DNA from: Cephalotus follicularis | Taxonomy: Eukaryota; Streptophyta; Magnoliopsida; Oxalidales; Cephalotaceae | NCBI GenBank assembly: GCA_001972305.1 | Contig: BDDD01001627.1 | Span: 67,908-131,907 of the forward strand | Direction: 5' to 3' | DNA length: 64,000 nt | Shown: piece by piece, positions 20,683 through 32,670 of the stretch | How positions within the stretch are numbered: position 1 is the first letter of the stretch | How the letters are laid out: each line of letters starts with the position of its first letter | The notes under the pieces: model-generated | The model's database searches: none | Seen by the model: the letters and a program-made list of their open reading frames with translations, nothing else | What the model was told of the DNA's origin: nothing | Made by a program: the position numbers and the translations under genes

Positions 20683-21886
20683 TGTTCACCACATGACTTA
20701 TGATTACACTGGATGCATGCATAGCACCTTACTACCCTGTGGCATGCATGGCATATCTTTATATTGTTGCATGCATGGTATATAGTATAGCCTTCCGCCT
20801 TACGGATGGTACGATTACGAATCGTGCGGTTATGGAACGAGTACGATATGGTTGCGGATCATATCGTTATGGATCGTGACGGTCCAGATTGTGATGGTAT
20901 ATGGACGTTGATGGTGGCTGTAGCTAGAGAGGTCAGTGTTAGAGAATGTACATCTTCTCTTCCCTGTTCTGCTTACAGATGCTACTCTAATCTGCCGGTG
21001 GAATAAGGACTTTTGCCTAGGACGCAAAGAGCACCTAGTCTGTTACCTCGGCAGGAAGGCCGAGAAAAGCTTATATATGTTTGGAAAGGATTTTAGAATG
21101 ATATGGACGCTTGGCGATGGAAAACGACATGCTTCTAAATGCTAAATTTCATAGCAGGGTTTATATCGATTGTCATGCACACATCTCTCATATTGTACAT
21201 ACATCTCTCATATGGCATACTTATCTGCTACCCTCATATATGTACCTTGCATATGTGTATCCTACACAACCTTCGGGTTGCTGACCCATTGCATTGTATT
21301 GTATTGTATTGTAATGGATCAGGTTCAGGTCGAGGTGACGCACAGCAGTGACTAGCCAGGTTAAAACGCAGGGTAAGGATTTACATCTCCTCTGACCTAC
21401 TTTGTGTAAATGTGATATTGTAAAAGGACAGATATTGGAATATGGATGTATTTATGGTTATTGTATAATAGACCAATCTAAAGATGAAATAGGAATATGT
21501 TTTATTTCTGTATTTGACCTGCCGGCTTGTGACAGTACTTGATTTATGTGTGCTGATGTAAAGGACATGGAAGGGTCCATACATTGTGAGATACTGTTGT
21601 TTCCTCCTTCGAGAGTGTGGTTGTTGAGGGCTGAGCCCAAGATATAAAATGTGTTTTTCTTTACAGGGGGTTTAGCTCGATAAACGAATACTTCATGCCG
21701 AAATTTCGGAAGATTTTAAGAGTTAGTTTTTATTTGGTTGATTAATTCCGTTGTTGTAATACAATTGCTTAAAGTTTTAAATTCGTAGCACTTTTTGGAG
21801 TATGAATTATATGATTGAATGACTGAATGGAAGGTATATCACGCGTAGGATCATGGGGGTTTACTCTCGCGGTTCGGGGTGTGACA

Positions 21887-23878
21887 GGTAAAATCTTATA
21901 TACCAGCAATGAATGCTCCAACAAGAATTGACATACCTATTGTTAAACCTATTACTAGCGGAAGCTCAATTGATATAATAAAATATAAACCACAATTGAA
22001 ACGTGATAGACCAATTTGTGCTAAAGACATTGTACCACGAAAATGAAATGTCAATAAGGGTGGCGTACAAAACCCTGAAATAACATTGACACCAGATCCC
22101 ACACTGACTACAAAAAGAGTACAAAGCCCTGAAGAGGCCGTTAGATTTTGAAATCAAGAAGTCTCGATTAATTATGCATATAATGAACAAATATGGAATC
22201 GAGATGAAATTATCGTTAATAATAAATTTGTCTTTATCGTTGCATTGGATATTACAAATCCTGATATGGATCCCGAACCACAAATTATTGAACAATGTCA
22301 ACAAAGAAAAGATTGGCCAAAATGAAAAGATGCAATATAAGCACATTGTAATCTTTGTCCAAAAGAGAAATATTTGAACCAGTAATTCAAATACCAAATG
22401 GTGTCACCCCTGTTGGATTTAGATGGATATTTGTTCGAAAACGAAATGAGAAAAATGAAATTGTGAGATACAAAGCAAGGCTTGTAGCTCAAGAGTTCTC
22501 ACAGAGACCTGGTATTGATTATCAAGAAACGTATTTTCCAGTTATTGATGGAATCATTTTTCGATTCCTACTAAGTATAGCTGCTTCGGAAGGACTTGAA
22601 ACTCGTATTATGGACGTAATAACAGCATACTTATATGGGTCACTCGATACTAATATATAAATGAGAATTCCTGGTGGATTTAAAGTTACTAAACCGAACA
22701 AACCTCGGCACAAATATTCAATTAAGGTACAACGTTCATTGTATGAATTGAAACAATCTGGTTGAATATGGTACAGTCAACTAAGTGAATAATTGATTAA
22801 TGAGAGATATACAAACGATAAAATATGTTCATTTATATTTATTAAAAAATATAAGGATGGATATGTTATCATTGTTAGATAAGTGGATGACTTAAATCTT
22901 ATAGGTACTCTTGAAGAACTCACAAAAACTGTTACATATTTACAATGTGAGTTCAAAATTAAAGAATTTAGAAAGACAAAATTTTGTCTTGGTATACAGG
23001 TGAAACATTTATCATCTAGGATCTCCATCCATCTATCAACATACACAGAAAAGGTTCTTAGTCGATTCAACATAGACAAAGCTTACCCTTTAAGCACTTC
23101 AATGGTCGTCCGATCACTTGATGTCAAAAATGATCAATTTCATCCTCAAGAATAAGGAGAAGAAATCATCGGACTTGAAGTTCCTTATCTTAGCACACTT
23201 TGAGCACTATTGTATCTCGCAAATTGCACACAACCAGATATTGCATTTTCTGTCAATTTGCTAGCAACATAAAACTTACACCAACAAGAAGATACTGGAA
23301 TGGAATTAAGCATATGATGCGCTATCTTTGCGAAAGCATCGATATGAGTCTATTTTATTCAAGGGGAACAAAATCAGCAATGACTATATATGCTAATGCG
23401 GGTTACTTGTCTGATCCATATAAAGTAAGATCACAAACCGGTTATGTCTTTACCTTTTGTGACACTGCTATATCATGACGATCAACAAAACAGACAATGA
23501 CAACAATTTCTTCAAATCATTCAAAGATTCTTTCAATTTATGAAGCAAGCCAATTATGTATATGGTTAAGATCAATGATTCAACATATACAAGAATCACG
23601 TGGATTATCCTCGATTAGAAATAATCCAACTATAATGTATAAAGATAACATTGCTTGTATCACACAACTCAGAGGATGATATATCAAGGGTGATCGAACG
23701 AAACATATTTCACCAAAATTCTTCTATACTCATTAGCTTTAGAAAAATGGTGATATTGATGTACAATAAATCTGGTCAAGTAACAACTTAACACATTTAT
23801 TTACAAAGGGATTACCAAGTACTACATTTAAGAAGCTCAGACATTATATTGGAATGCATCGGTTTAAAGATCTCCATC
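21887..23878 (+). pseudogene. pol: Copia reverse transcriptase and RNase H
   Basis: The segment begins in the linker after the integrase (NAPTRIDIPIVKPITSG). RT follows from about 22290: WIFVRKRNEKNEIVRYKARL, then GIDYQETYFPVIDG and DVITAYLYG. At the catalytic YVDD box the Tyr codon is a stop (TAA) and VDD remains (about 22880). Thumb sequence (FCLGIQVKHLSSRISIHLST) and RNase H follow, with the typical end LTHLFTKGLPSTTFKKLRHY near 23790-23850. At least a dozen stops are present. Confidence 0.88.
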
Positions 23879-23910
23879 AATACAGTACAAAAACTTATGA
23901 AACTTTTTTT

Positions 23911-24243
23911 CAAAGGAAGACTGTACTCTTTTTTCTTAACAAAGGTTTTTATCCTAATAGATTTTTCCTGCCAAATTTCAACGGGACAACCATAATAATG
24001 TAGAATAAACATTCAAAAAAGAGTATTATAAATTATTGAATGTTCTATTCCATCAACCATCTTCCTATTCTAAGTTGAATTTCTAACACTCTTAAACCAT
24101 TATAAATATGCGTGCAATGTTACGAAGTCCATTCATTCAACAAATAGATTTTAATCTCTCTCTTGTACTTATAACTTTCTTTGGTATATTTGAGTCATTA
24201 CCATCCATTCCAATTTCAGTGTAATTTCTATTAATTTATATCA
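23911..24243 (+). repeat. Polypurine tract and 3' LTR of the copia element
   Basis: A purine tract (AAAGGAAGA, 23912-23920) precedes TGTACTCTTTTTTC at 23922. The LTR has a TATA-like box (TTATAAATATG, about 24090) and a CT-rich stretch, and probably ends at TTATATCA (24243), giving about 322 bp. The right end is placed by its similarity to the TTTATAACA end of the 5' LTR. No target duplication was found. Confidence 0.6.
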
Positions 24244-25034
24244 CATATAACTATATATATCATATTTAACATTTTATTATTTGGTTTATGAGATTTTTAT
24301 GCATCACAAAAATTGTTTTGTTCAATTTAAATGGTTAAAAGCCTCCTTCTCACATCTTTACATGATATTAGAGTCCTATCTTACCAAAATCTATTTCTGA
24401 TCTTAAAATTTTAATAAGTGTTTTTTTTAATACTAAGTTTAATTTATTTTAAAAAACTCTTCTCAATATTAATAATCATTACACATTCACAACTTTCTAC
24501 CTAAAATCTAACCAACAATCAATTTTAGAAAAACTTTCTAAAAAACCATTTTTGGCAAAATCAAACCTCCACAAACGACCCATTACACCCAAGTCCCAAC
24601 TACTACATTGTAAGTATCTCTGTATAAATTAGAAAGGTACATTTAACCTCATGAAAATAAATGAAAATCTGGTTTTAGCAAGGGCCATCTAGACATGCAA
24701 CCATGAGATTGGGAAAACGTTGGTAGGAACTGTGTTATCTCTACCAGATTTAAAGAGCAAGGTGTGAAATAAACCAGGATCATCTTGATGCCTCAATGAA
24801 AATATATAACCCCTTTTGTTGTCTGCCATCATTCTAAGAAGAGTCGGCCTTTATCTGTGTATCAGTAACTGAAACATAGAAGAGATAATCAAGTGGCCTA
24901 CTTTACAAATTGCAAGTTCTAAAACTAATTATAACTGAGGCACAGAAACAGCCAACCAGCTGCCAATGCCAACGGATCTTTATTTTCGACAGTTAAAACA
25001 AAGATGAGAAAGGTGTCTTTTCCCTGTTGAGTAA
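24244..25034. other. AT-rich intergenic DNA and 3' UTR of XCT
   Basis: Nothing gene-like is seen up to about 24650. The rest probably includes the 3' UTR of the minus-strand gene that ends at 25035. A minus-strand AATAAA lies at 24979-24984, only about 50 bases after the stop, and may be a poly(A) signal. Confidence 0.4.
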
Positions 25035-25213
25035 TTAATCCCCATGGATGGTGTAACGCTCCCATTTTCTAGTTGGATCGTATATCTGCAACAAATAAAA
25101 TATCGCACAAAAAAAAAATATATATTAGGAAGTAAGCAAAACAGATGCCTTCCATACCAGACTAGCCACAAACTACCACGATGGACCCACTCGGATAATC
25201 ATGCCATCTAATT

Positions 25214-25254
<41 letters not shown>

Positions 25255-27537
25255 ACCTCCCATCTTGAAGCAGGGAAGATATGCTTGTTCTTTTCATACC
25301 AGTGCCTCTCGACCACTTTCCCGGCGTGAGACTGCAACAAATTTTAAACAATGAATACCCTAGTTGATTAAGCCACAGGAATACCATTATATATTACATT
25401 CATGCATGATATAATAAATCCTAGATTTTAGATACTCAAAACCTATATGTGGTTAACTGGTTGTACATGCAACTTCCATATATTGAAAAATAAAAGTATT
25501 TCAGATTTCAGAAAATTTACACAAAAAGTTGTCACATCCAACTCAAATAAAAGTATATGAGATCATCATAAATCTGTCATTGACAATTTTCTAACTATAC
25601 CTATTTCTATAAATCATGCTTTACTGAACATGGCCACAAGATTACGTACTGGCTTAGCCACATGTCAAGCCTTAGATACAAGAGCAGATTTCTCACATCT
25701 TACAGAAAACAGGTCCCAATACAGTTAGCACACACTCAAGTATTTCAAAAATAAAAAGCAAAATAATAATAATAATAAAGACTGATTTAAAATAATTCTT
25801 TTCAAGTTTTTTATTCCCCAAACTACATCGGAGAGATGCTTCGCTGAAACAGAAGCACATCTCTGAAAAAACTCAATTTGCAGCAGTACTTACACCAAGC
25901 TTGAATAAAACTTTCAAACTCGGATCAAGTTTATTGTGCACAACTGTTTAACCAAAGCTTAATTGTCTAATCATTTCTAGGGTAACTCATGAGCACATTT
26001 AAATCTATTGATAGTATTATGCTTAAGAGTTCCAATGCCATTACAGTCTTAAATTCAGAAAATTTGTGCTTATTTTTCAACTAACAACAGTTGCAACATT
26101 AAATTGCCACAGAATTGGATATTTATTTAAATAATAGCAGAAAAAACTAATAACTAGGCACAAAATTTACCTCATCCTTCTCAATTGTTGCATCAGCAAT
26201 TGTGCGAACATCCTCATGCACATCAAAGTGGAACAGCTGTGTAGATTTAGCAGAACAAAGGAAAATAAGATAATAGGTAATCAATAGTAATTTATCCCTG
26301 TAATGAGAAAGTTAAGATATTATTTTTCAGATAATCATTGCATAGAGAGGAGCCTAAGATATTATTTGGAAAGAAAAAAGAAAAATCTAACTAATTCGAA
26401 AATATGAGTCCAATTTCCTGTTCTCAAGCTTAGCTAGGGCATTTCTAGTCCACAAGAAAATTGAAGTGCCAGACAAGGAATAATCCTAAAACTAACAAAA
26501 AAAAAAAGTGCAAAATTGCAGTACTTAGAAAATAACAGATTATCGACATTTTGCCAACCAAAGAAGGCTGTCACTTAGTTCCACTTGTTCAGTTGTCAAC
26601 ACCAAGTGTTGAATATTAGTGAAATAAACAATCAACCCAATACCATGTAAGGCTTATTTGATTACTTTTATCATTAACAAAAAATGAACTCATAAAACAG
26701 CAATGCAAATAGAATGTTTATTTTCTTCCTCTGTGATCTTTGCAGCCAGATGGAGCAGAGGTGAACTATAAGAAATATCATAAATTGTAAAGAGCAAAGC
26801 ATTACCGGTCCACTTTTTCCTCTAGCCTTGTTAACAATCAGTTCATAGAAACTGTGTTGCTGAACTTTCACAAGCATGAAAAGAGGTGTCAGTTACTTAG
26901 CATGCATTGTAGGTAGTGGATATCGGAACTGTAATCAAAAGTTTTAATTTCAAAATTATCTCACATGAGGAATTATAAGATCTTCTTTGACATACAGCAA
27001 ATTCTCCACTGAAGTTGTTCGAATTTCTCGAAACTCGGGTGCAAGCTGCTGCTGAACAGCACGGAGAAACTCTCCTATAGTATCACCCTTGCGTAACTGG
27101 ATAATAAAAACAAAACAAGAAAAGCCAAGAAAATTTTCATTTTTAATTAAAACTGGAAAAGAAACTCAAAAAGATCAAACAAATTCAAGTAGGGTGAATC
27201 TCCAAACCTGGAGCACTCGCCTATGGCCTGCTCCGTCCCAGTAACTATAAGTTATTTCAAGGGGCTCATCTGAATAAAAGGAAATGAGTCACAAATTTTT
27301 TTTTTTGTAGATTAATTTTTCCAGCCAAAGAACTAAGAGCACTAATATTAAGTGGGATAGGGTTAGAATGCCAAAGTACTTCGAATTTGTTCCTGTTCAT
27401 GAAGCCACTGTTTCCGCAGCCTTTCACGCTCAGCTTGCTCCTCTGCCTCCCGCTCACTGAAAGAGAATCCTCAGCACCCCTAAGCTCAAATGTTAGGCCC
27501 GTGTTCACACAAACAAAGGACACACAACACACACACG

Positions 27538-27575
<38 letters not shown>

Positions 27576-29470
27576 AGACCTGTCAGGCAGAAAGCTAGTT
27601 TCCACTGTGGGATCTTTGCCAAGAAATCCACGTGCTAACCTCTTCGATTCTGGGCTTTCTGCAGACAAATAAACATATGTGATGCTGTCTTGCTAAAATG
27701 AGAGGAAGCAGGATATATGAGTTTCTGAATCTAGATATTCATATAACTTTATTAGCACAAGGAAACTGCACATGCAAACATGTTCTTATACCTAAAGCAT
27801 TGACATTCCAGTGACCAGGATAAATTAAGGCAATATATATAACGGATAATGGATATGAGCAACTGCTTATATCTCTTATATGAGCAACTGTTTATATCTC
27901 TTATGTGAGCAGTAAGCATAAAACAATTGTACTCATGTAATTTTTATTTGTTGTAATTACACTTTTGCCCTTTTAATACAATTGTTTTATGCCTATTACT
28001 CACATAAGGGATATGAGCAATTAACCCCATATATATATAATGGCAAGGTCTTATACATCCAAAAAAATTATTTAAATGGCAAACTTCTGCTTTTTTAACA
28101 ACCCTACATTGATTGGATGACAAATAACCATATGCAGGAGGTGACATTTGAAACAATTAGCTCAAACCATCATACAATCTCCACAGGACCAGTACCGGTG
28201 AGATGCGAGCTACTAACATCCTAGATTGCTAGAGACACTATGTCGAGTTTGTATGAATGTACCATCTTGACCAAAGTACACCCTACATTCAACATATGCA
28301 AAATTCGAAGTAGGAGCACAAAAAAAGTTTTCACACTACTGTGATAGCCACTCGTATATCTATTAACCCAGTAAAAAAAAACCTGGTTCAGATCCAAATC
28401 TTATAATCTGACTTCTAAATGACTAGTGAATCACCTCTCTATGAAGGTCTCAAGTATTAATGGAAAATTAGTTCCCAACCTAGGGTACCATTAGCATACA
28501 TATCCCAAAGTATTATACGAGGAGCAGTCAAAGATATGGCTGCCTAACTCGAACCATAATCGAACAAAATGGCTTGGAACTCGAATATAATTTGCAGTAT
28601 CTAGCAAGGTAGAATATTTTTACTAATCAATGTAAAGTTAGACAGTTCGGTGTCAAGTATATCTATAATGTAGTATAGGAAACTAAATGACAACGAAGGA
28701 TCAAAACAATGGTTTACAAGAGAACATGTGCTCACTGGCTTCCACATCTTCTTCATCTTCTTCTTCTGCTTCAGTCCCATTCTCAAAATCATCTGCAAAA
28801 GACAACCGTGAATTCCCTCTGATCTTCCTCGCTTTACGCTTTTGTAATTGAAGTGCCTCCTCCCTACAAGCATTAATAAAAAATAACAAGACATTAACTC
28901 ATGCTTTCATTCGTAATTCAAAAAATACATGTTTTAGCAAAAATTAAAACACTCACTCTTGTTGTAGCTTTTGAAGCTTCTCTTTCTCTTCCTCTTCAAT
29001 TTTGTTACGGATATTAACCCTCTAAAAATATAACACACCAAAAAAAACCTTAATTTACTAAAAAAATTATTCTTTTATTAAATAATAGCAAATCAAAACT
29101 TTAAGAAAAGAAAAAAAGCATATAAGGAAGAGATGGTAATACCTTCTCAACATATTGCTCTCTAGTGACCAAACCAACAGTCTCTTTTTTAAACGCTGTC
29201 TCAAGTTTCTAAATATCAATGAAATATATTATTATTAGCAACTAAGTATAATAATTTAAATTGATTCGAGAAATTGAAATTAGGTTTTTTTATGCTGACC
29301 TCGGAGGTACTTGAGCCGAATTGAAGGAGACCGGGTTGACCATTACCGGAGGCGGATTTCGTTTTGAGCTCTTCCATTTTGCGGCGCTCGGCTTCTCGTT
29401 GCTTCTCGAGCCGCCGGATCCTCACGGCGTCTTGGGCCGTGCCCACGTACCCGTCTCCCATACCCGACAT
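25035..29470 (-). CDS. XCT: XAP5 family nuclear protein, XAP5 CIRCADIAN TIMEKEEPER (XCT), 12 exons
   Basis: XCT is a conserved nuclear protein. Arabidopsis work links it to circadian period, light and ethylene signalling, small-RNA production and pre-mRNA splicing. Exons: 29300-29470, 29143-29208, 28957-29021, 28736-28863, 27580-27658, 27380-27456, 27208-27269, 26965-27096, 26806-26859, 26171-26236, 25257-25331, 25035-25085. All introns are GT-AG; 1026 bases give 341 residues, close to the Arabidopsis length. The start reads [20 protein letters not shown], a family hallmark. A charged coiled-coil region covers about residues 15-105, a basic nuclear-localisation-like motif (KRKARKIRG) is at 109-117, and acidic EEEDEEDVE follows. 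The XAP5 domain fills the C-terminal half ([49 protein letters not shown]). The gene appears intact. Confidence 0.97.
25217..25252. repeat. (GA)18 microsatellite at the 5' end of XCT intron 11
   Basis: On the coding strand this is a (TC)18 run starting at intron position +5, right after the donor GTGA of exon 11. Confidence 0.95.
27541..27573. repeat. (GA)16 microsatellite at the 5' end of XCT intron 5
   Basis: On the coding strand the (TC)n run begins at intron position +7, after the donor GTCTGA of exon 5. The coding strand reads GATCTCTCTC at this donor and at that of intron 11. Confidence 0.95.
27886..28022. mobile_element. MITE-like hairpin in XCT intron 4
   Basis: Two arms of about 45 bp face each other with few mismatches: 27886-27930 (AACTGTTTATATCTCTTATG onward) and 27978-28022, separated by about 47 bp. 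The inner arm ends AAAACAATTGTA / TACAATTGTTTT. A 25-bp tandem copy of the outer arm (GAGCAACTGCTTATATCTC) sits just left at 27857-27880. Compact size, AT richness and intron location fit a miniature inverted-repeat element, but no clean target duplication was fixed. Confidence 0.65.
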
Positions 29471-31109
29471 CTTCCCTTCTCCCCCTTTTTTTCCGCTCTG
29501 TTAAAAGAGAATGTAGAAATGGTATATGCTGAATAATTCGGCAGTCTATTTGGCTTGATAATTTGTAAGTGTAGAACAGATACCAATTTTTAAGTGAAAT
29601 TTTTTAAATATTTTATTATTATGATATAACGTTTTTATTGGATTGATTTAGGTATATAATTATCAAACTTAATTATTAATTAATAAGTATGACATTTTTA
29701 AATGATTAATTGTATACATCTAAAATAATCTAATATTTACTTTCACTATACAAAAATTTATACAATGACTTTTTTTTTTTGACGAATTATACAATGAAAT
29801 TTTATGCTAGTTGAATAAATTATTAAAAAACAAAAAAGTTATAAATTTATATTTACCTCTTCCTTTAAAGTTTACACTAATCTAAACTTACCCATTTCCA
29901 TTTGAAAATCTACACTTAATTCTTTTAAAATTTAATATATCTACATATTAAAAATAGGAAACATGTGGCAATATACAAAACACTGAGAAAAAAAAATCTA
30001 AAATTGTTTAATGTATTATGTATATTTTATAAATCCAATCATCCGATTCTACTTGCACGTAATAATACGTGTGTAACGCTATATATTGCGTTCATTGAGC
30101 AATGAAGCTTTAGTTTCGAAACGAGCTACACCTATCATGATAAAGTATCTAGCAATATATTTTAAAATGATTTGGACTCAAAATATCTACCTAAAAAAGC
30201 ATGAGAAAATATGTGTCTGTGACGAACACCCAAAAAATCTAAAAATTTTCATTCTATTATATATATTTTGTAAATCTAACAATTAGATTTTATATTGTTA
30301 ATATGCAGATAATGCATGTCAGTTTTCAAGCTAATTGAAGATCAATAACTACTTCAAATATGCTAATTAAAATTTAACCATGAAAAAAAATTGACCTCTT
30401 AAAAGTTATAAAAAAAAAATTCCCCTCCTTTTTGGCGCTAGGCTCTTTGAAAAATAAATTGAAACGATGTCGTCTTACTTAAGCTCATTTTGACACTCAC
30501 ACCCTATTATTTAAATGGATTTGAGATGTGAATATCATCTATGAATAGTTATCTTCCAACTCAATACAATCCTTTTCAACTCGTCCCTAACTCTTGGAGG
30601 ATAGTAACCAGGTTTCTTTGTTTTTGCAAGATGGCGGGTTCAGGCCTGAGATTCTGGTTTTCAGTTTCTTCTTCCACCTTATCAAACATCCAAACAAGGA
30701 GGGTGGATAGTACTATCTTAAGAAGAGACAAAGAGGGAAACCACTTTTTGATAAACTTCCAAATTCCATTAAAAATTTATGTAAATTTTTTATATGATGA
30801 TTTTTTTTTTTTGCATTCAAACTCATTGTTAGAAAAAATACACTTTTTCTCCCTTTTAGCTCTAATAAATGTTTGCAAAAACTTTTTACCGTGGGTTGAA
30901 AAGAAAGAAAGAAAGAAATTTTAGAAATCTTAATTTTTATTTTTTTTAAATAAATAACATTTAAACTTTAATATTTTTAAGCAAATTCAACTAACACCTA
31001 ATTAGTCAAAAGTCAAAATCACAAATATAATTAGTATGAGAATTTAAAGTTAGACGAGGGTAAGCTTACATAGGTTCAAAACTATAGGAGATAATGTAGG
31101 CTTTTAATC

Positions 31110-31308
31110 TATAAAGAGTTATGATAAATTTTCATCTTCTGGTAAACTTTTTAGTTTGTTATCTAATCTTTCACCACTCAATGTCATTTAATATAGTGTA
31201 TTAATTTCAAAATCCTAATTAATACACTATATTGAATGATGTAAGATTTGATGACAACCTAAAAAATTTGTAACCAAGTAATAATTTATCCTGACTCGTT
31301 TATAAAAG
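31110..31308. mobile_element. Foldback / MITE-like inverted repeat
   Basis: Two arms of about 95-100 bp, 31110-31208 and 31218-31308, face each other around a loop of about 10 bases (TCAAAATCCT). The inner parts are nearly perfect (AATATAGTGTATTAATT against AATTAATACACTATATT). The outer parts are more diverged, with TATAAA.GAGT and GATAAATT shared. Almost the whole element is stem, as in foldback MITEs. Confidence 0.65.
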
Positions 31309-31493
31309 GGTAAGTATAGATACATTCGAAACTCGAGAAGGTAGGTGCAGATTTCAAACTATAGGGCGTTGGGGGGAAGTAAATTCATAATCCAAAGAGT
31401 TCTTCATAAATTGTGATATAACTTTATTACTCTATTGTAAAGGGTGATTACTTATTCTTTAATTTTAATCTTATTAGAATTGTATATTAGGAC

Positions 31494-31700
31494 CAACGGT
31501 GGGTAAATTGAGTGGTTGAGATCCAGGAGGCTCCCAAAGAGGTTGAGAGTTCAAGCCCTAATCACAACCTTTCGTTGGTAACCTTTATCCTTGTTCTCAT
31601 CCATGACAATACTGTCCCTAATGGGAGTCTTAATTTCGGTCTCAACATGGGTGCGGTTAGGTCTTGCTAGTAAGTGACGTGAGCACTAATTTCATGGTAT
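31494..31700 (+). mobile_element. Possible tRNA-derived SINE
   Basis: GGGTAAATTGAGTGGTTGAG resembles a tRNA-type A box, and GGTTGAGAGTTCAAGCCC about 30 bases on resembles a B box. A non-coding tail follows. No poly(A) end or target duplication was identified. Confidence 0.3.
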
Positions 31701-32096
31701 TTAAGTTCTAACCAACAATGAAAAAGGGGAAAAAATCTCAGTTTAGTTTGGGACACAACATGTAAAAACCGTGAAAGAAATAGAGCCAACAAAACCAAAT
31801 TTAAATAAATGAGCTTGAATCTAAATACAATAACTCGTTTAACGGTGCATTTTTTTCTAACCATTAGCCCAAACATGTTAAATCCGTTACACGCTAGACT
31901 CGAACTCATTACACGTTTAACCGATTTTAATTGTATGTAATTTTTTGGGTCATGTATTATGATTTGTTTTGAATATTATGTTTTATTGTAGTAGTTTAAA
32001 TCAAAATTTTATTTTTTAAATATCATATTTAAGAATTGTTATGTTTTATTGAGAAGTAGCATTTGTTCATTTAAATAAATGGATTGACTATGAATA

Positions 32097-32101
32097 CAAA
32101 A
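32097..32101. repeat. Left target site duplication (caaaa)
   Basis: Perfect match to 43832-43836 on the far side of the Tat-like element. Confidence 0.9.
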
Positions 32102-32656
32102 TGTTGATGTAGAAAATCTTTTTTCAACAGTACCCCACGTGTAAGGGTTTGATTTGTTTAGAGAAACGCTGGAATCAGTTCGAGAAAGAGTGTTTGATTG
32201 GTGGTTGATGATCCCTGCACAAGTAAAAGACAAGGGTAGAAGGTCCAGGAGGTTGTTCTCCCGGGGACACTCCGACGCTCAAGTTAGTAATTGCACAGAG
32301 AATACTATAGTGCAAAAATGGCTGACCTGGTTGAAGTCGTTTGATTTTGTATTTATAGACCTCTATTGTAACTATTGAGCGTAGAAATAGGAGTTGATAG
32401 TGGCCCCTAAGGAAAATGCCCGAGGAGCTCGGACATTCCCCCTAATCTCCGCCGGATTTGGTGCTCTTTCCTTGTAAGACGTGGTGTTGTGTATGCGCAC
32501 GTCTCTAGTTGTGGGCTGGCAGCGCCCGAGGATCACGGCACATTAATGGTTCAAATTTGTATTCCTTGGCCACGTGCCCAGACCTTGGAGTGACACCTGT
32601 CGTGTTCTCCTGGGGGCACGTGTCATTGTGCTTTAAATTGAAATTTCTCCATATCA
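32102..32656 (-). repeat. 3' LTR of the Tat-like element (555 bp)
   Basis: Begins TGTTGATGTAG and ends CTCCATATCA in plus orientation. It carries a minus-strand TATA box (TATAAATA, 32350-32357). It differs from the partner LTR by scattered substitutions, densest in the first 90 bases. Confidence 0.93.
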
Positions 32657-32670
32657 TATGCCCCCCTGGT
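32657..32670 (-). promoter_or_regulatory. Polypurine tract of the Tat-like element
   Basis: On the minus strand CCAGGGGGGCATA stands directly before the TG that starts the 3' LTR. Confidence 0.75.

Larger units (their letters stand above)
19062..21886 (+). repeat. Chromovirus LTR fragment, inserted with loss of flanking integrase
   Basis: The right end (GGTTCGGGGTGTGACA) and the block ACAGGGGGTTTAGC, CGATAAACGAATACTTCATGCC at about 21664-21697 match the LTR at 49492-49530. The block at 21258-21360 matches 6815-6900. No target duplication is visible, and copia sequence resumes far downstream of where it stopped, so the left end and the adjacent copia DNA were probably deleted together. It contains five or six GTCGACGC-like motifs (19346-19480), repeated TACCTCACATTGTG units (20150-20350) and an (AC)n(AT)n run. 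Confidence 0.75.
13430..24243 (+). mobile_element. Decayed Ty1/copia retrotransposon with two LTR insertions
   Basis: On the plus strand the parts are a 5' LTR remnant, a long leader, gag, protease, the GAG-pre-integrase domain, then RT, RNase H, a polypurine tract and a 3' LTR. The order with RT after the integrase position defines copia. Two chromovirus LTR sequences interrupt it (15916-18627 and 19062-21886), and the integrase core is missing at the second. Many stops and frameshifts make it inactive. It fills most of the space between the two host genes. The 5' boundary is uncertain. Confidence 0.85.
29471..32096. other. AT-rich intergenic DNA upstream of XCT
   Basis: The first 50-100 bases are a CT-rich leader of XCT on the coding strand. 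No other gene is seen; the short reading frames lack domain similarity. Two small mobile-element candidates are listed separately (31110-31308 and 31494-31700). Confidence 0.55.

Noticed and set aside
22174..22492. Minus-strand frames in the copia RT region with hydrophobic look
   Set aside because: They overlap the plus-strand RT linker, whose family blocks are clear.
30541..30924. 127-codon reading frame upstream of XCT
   Set aside because: AT-rich, ends in runs of Lys/Phe, no recognisable domain, no promoter or splice context.
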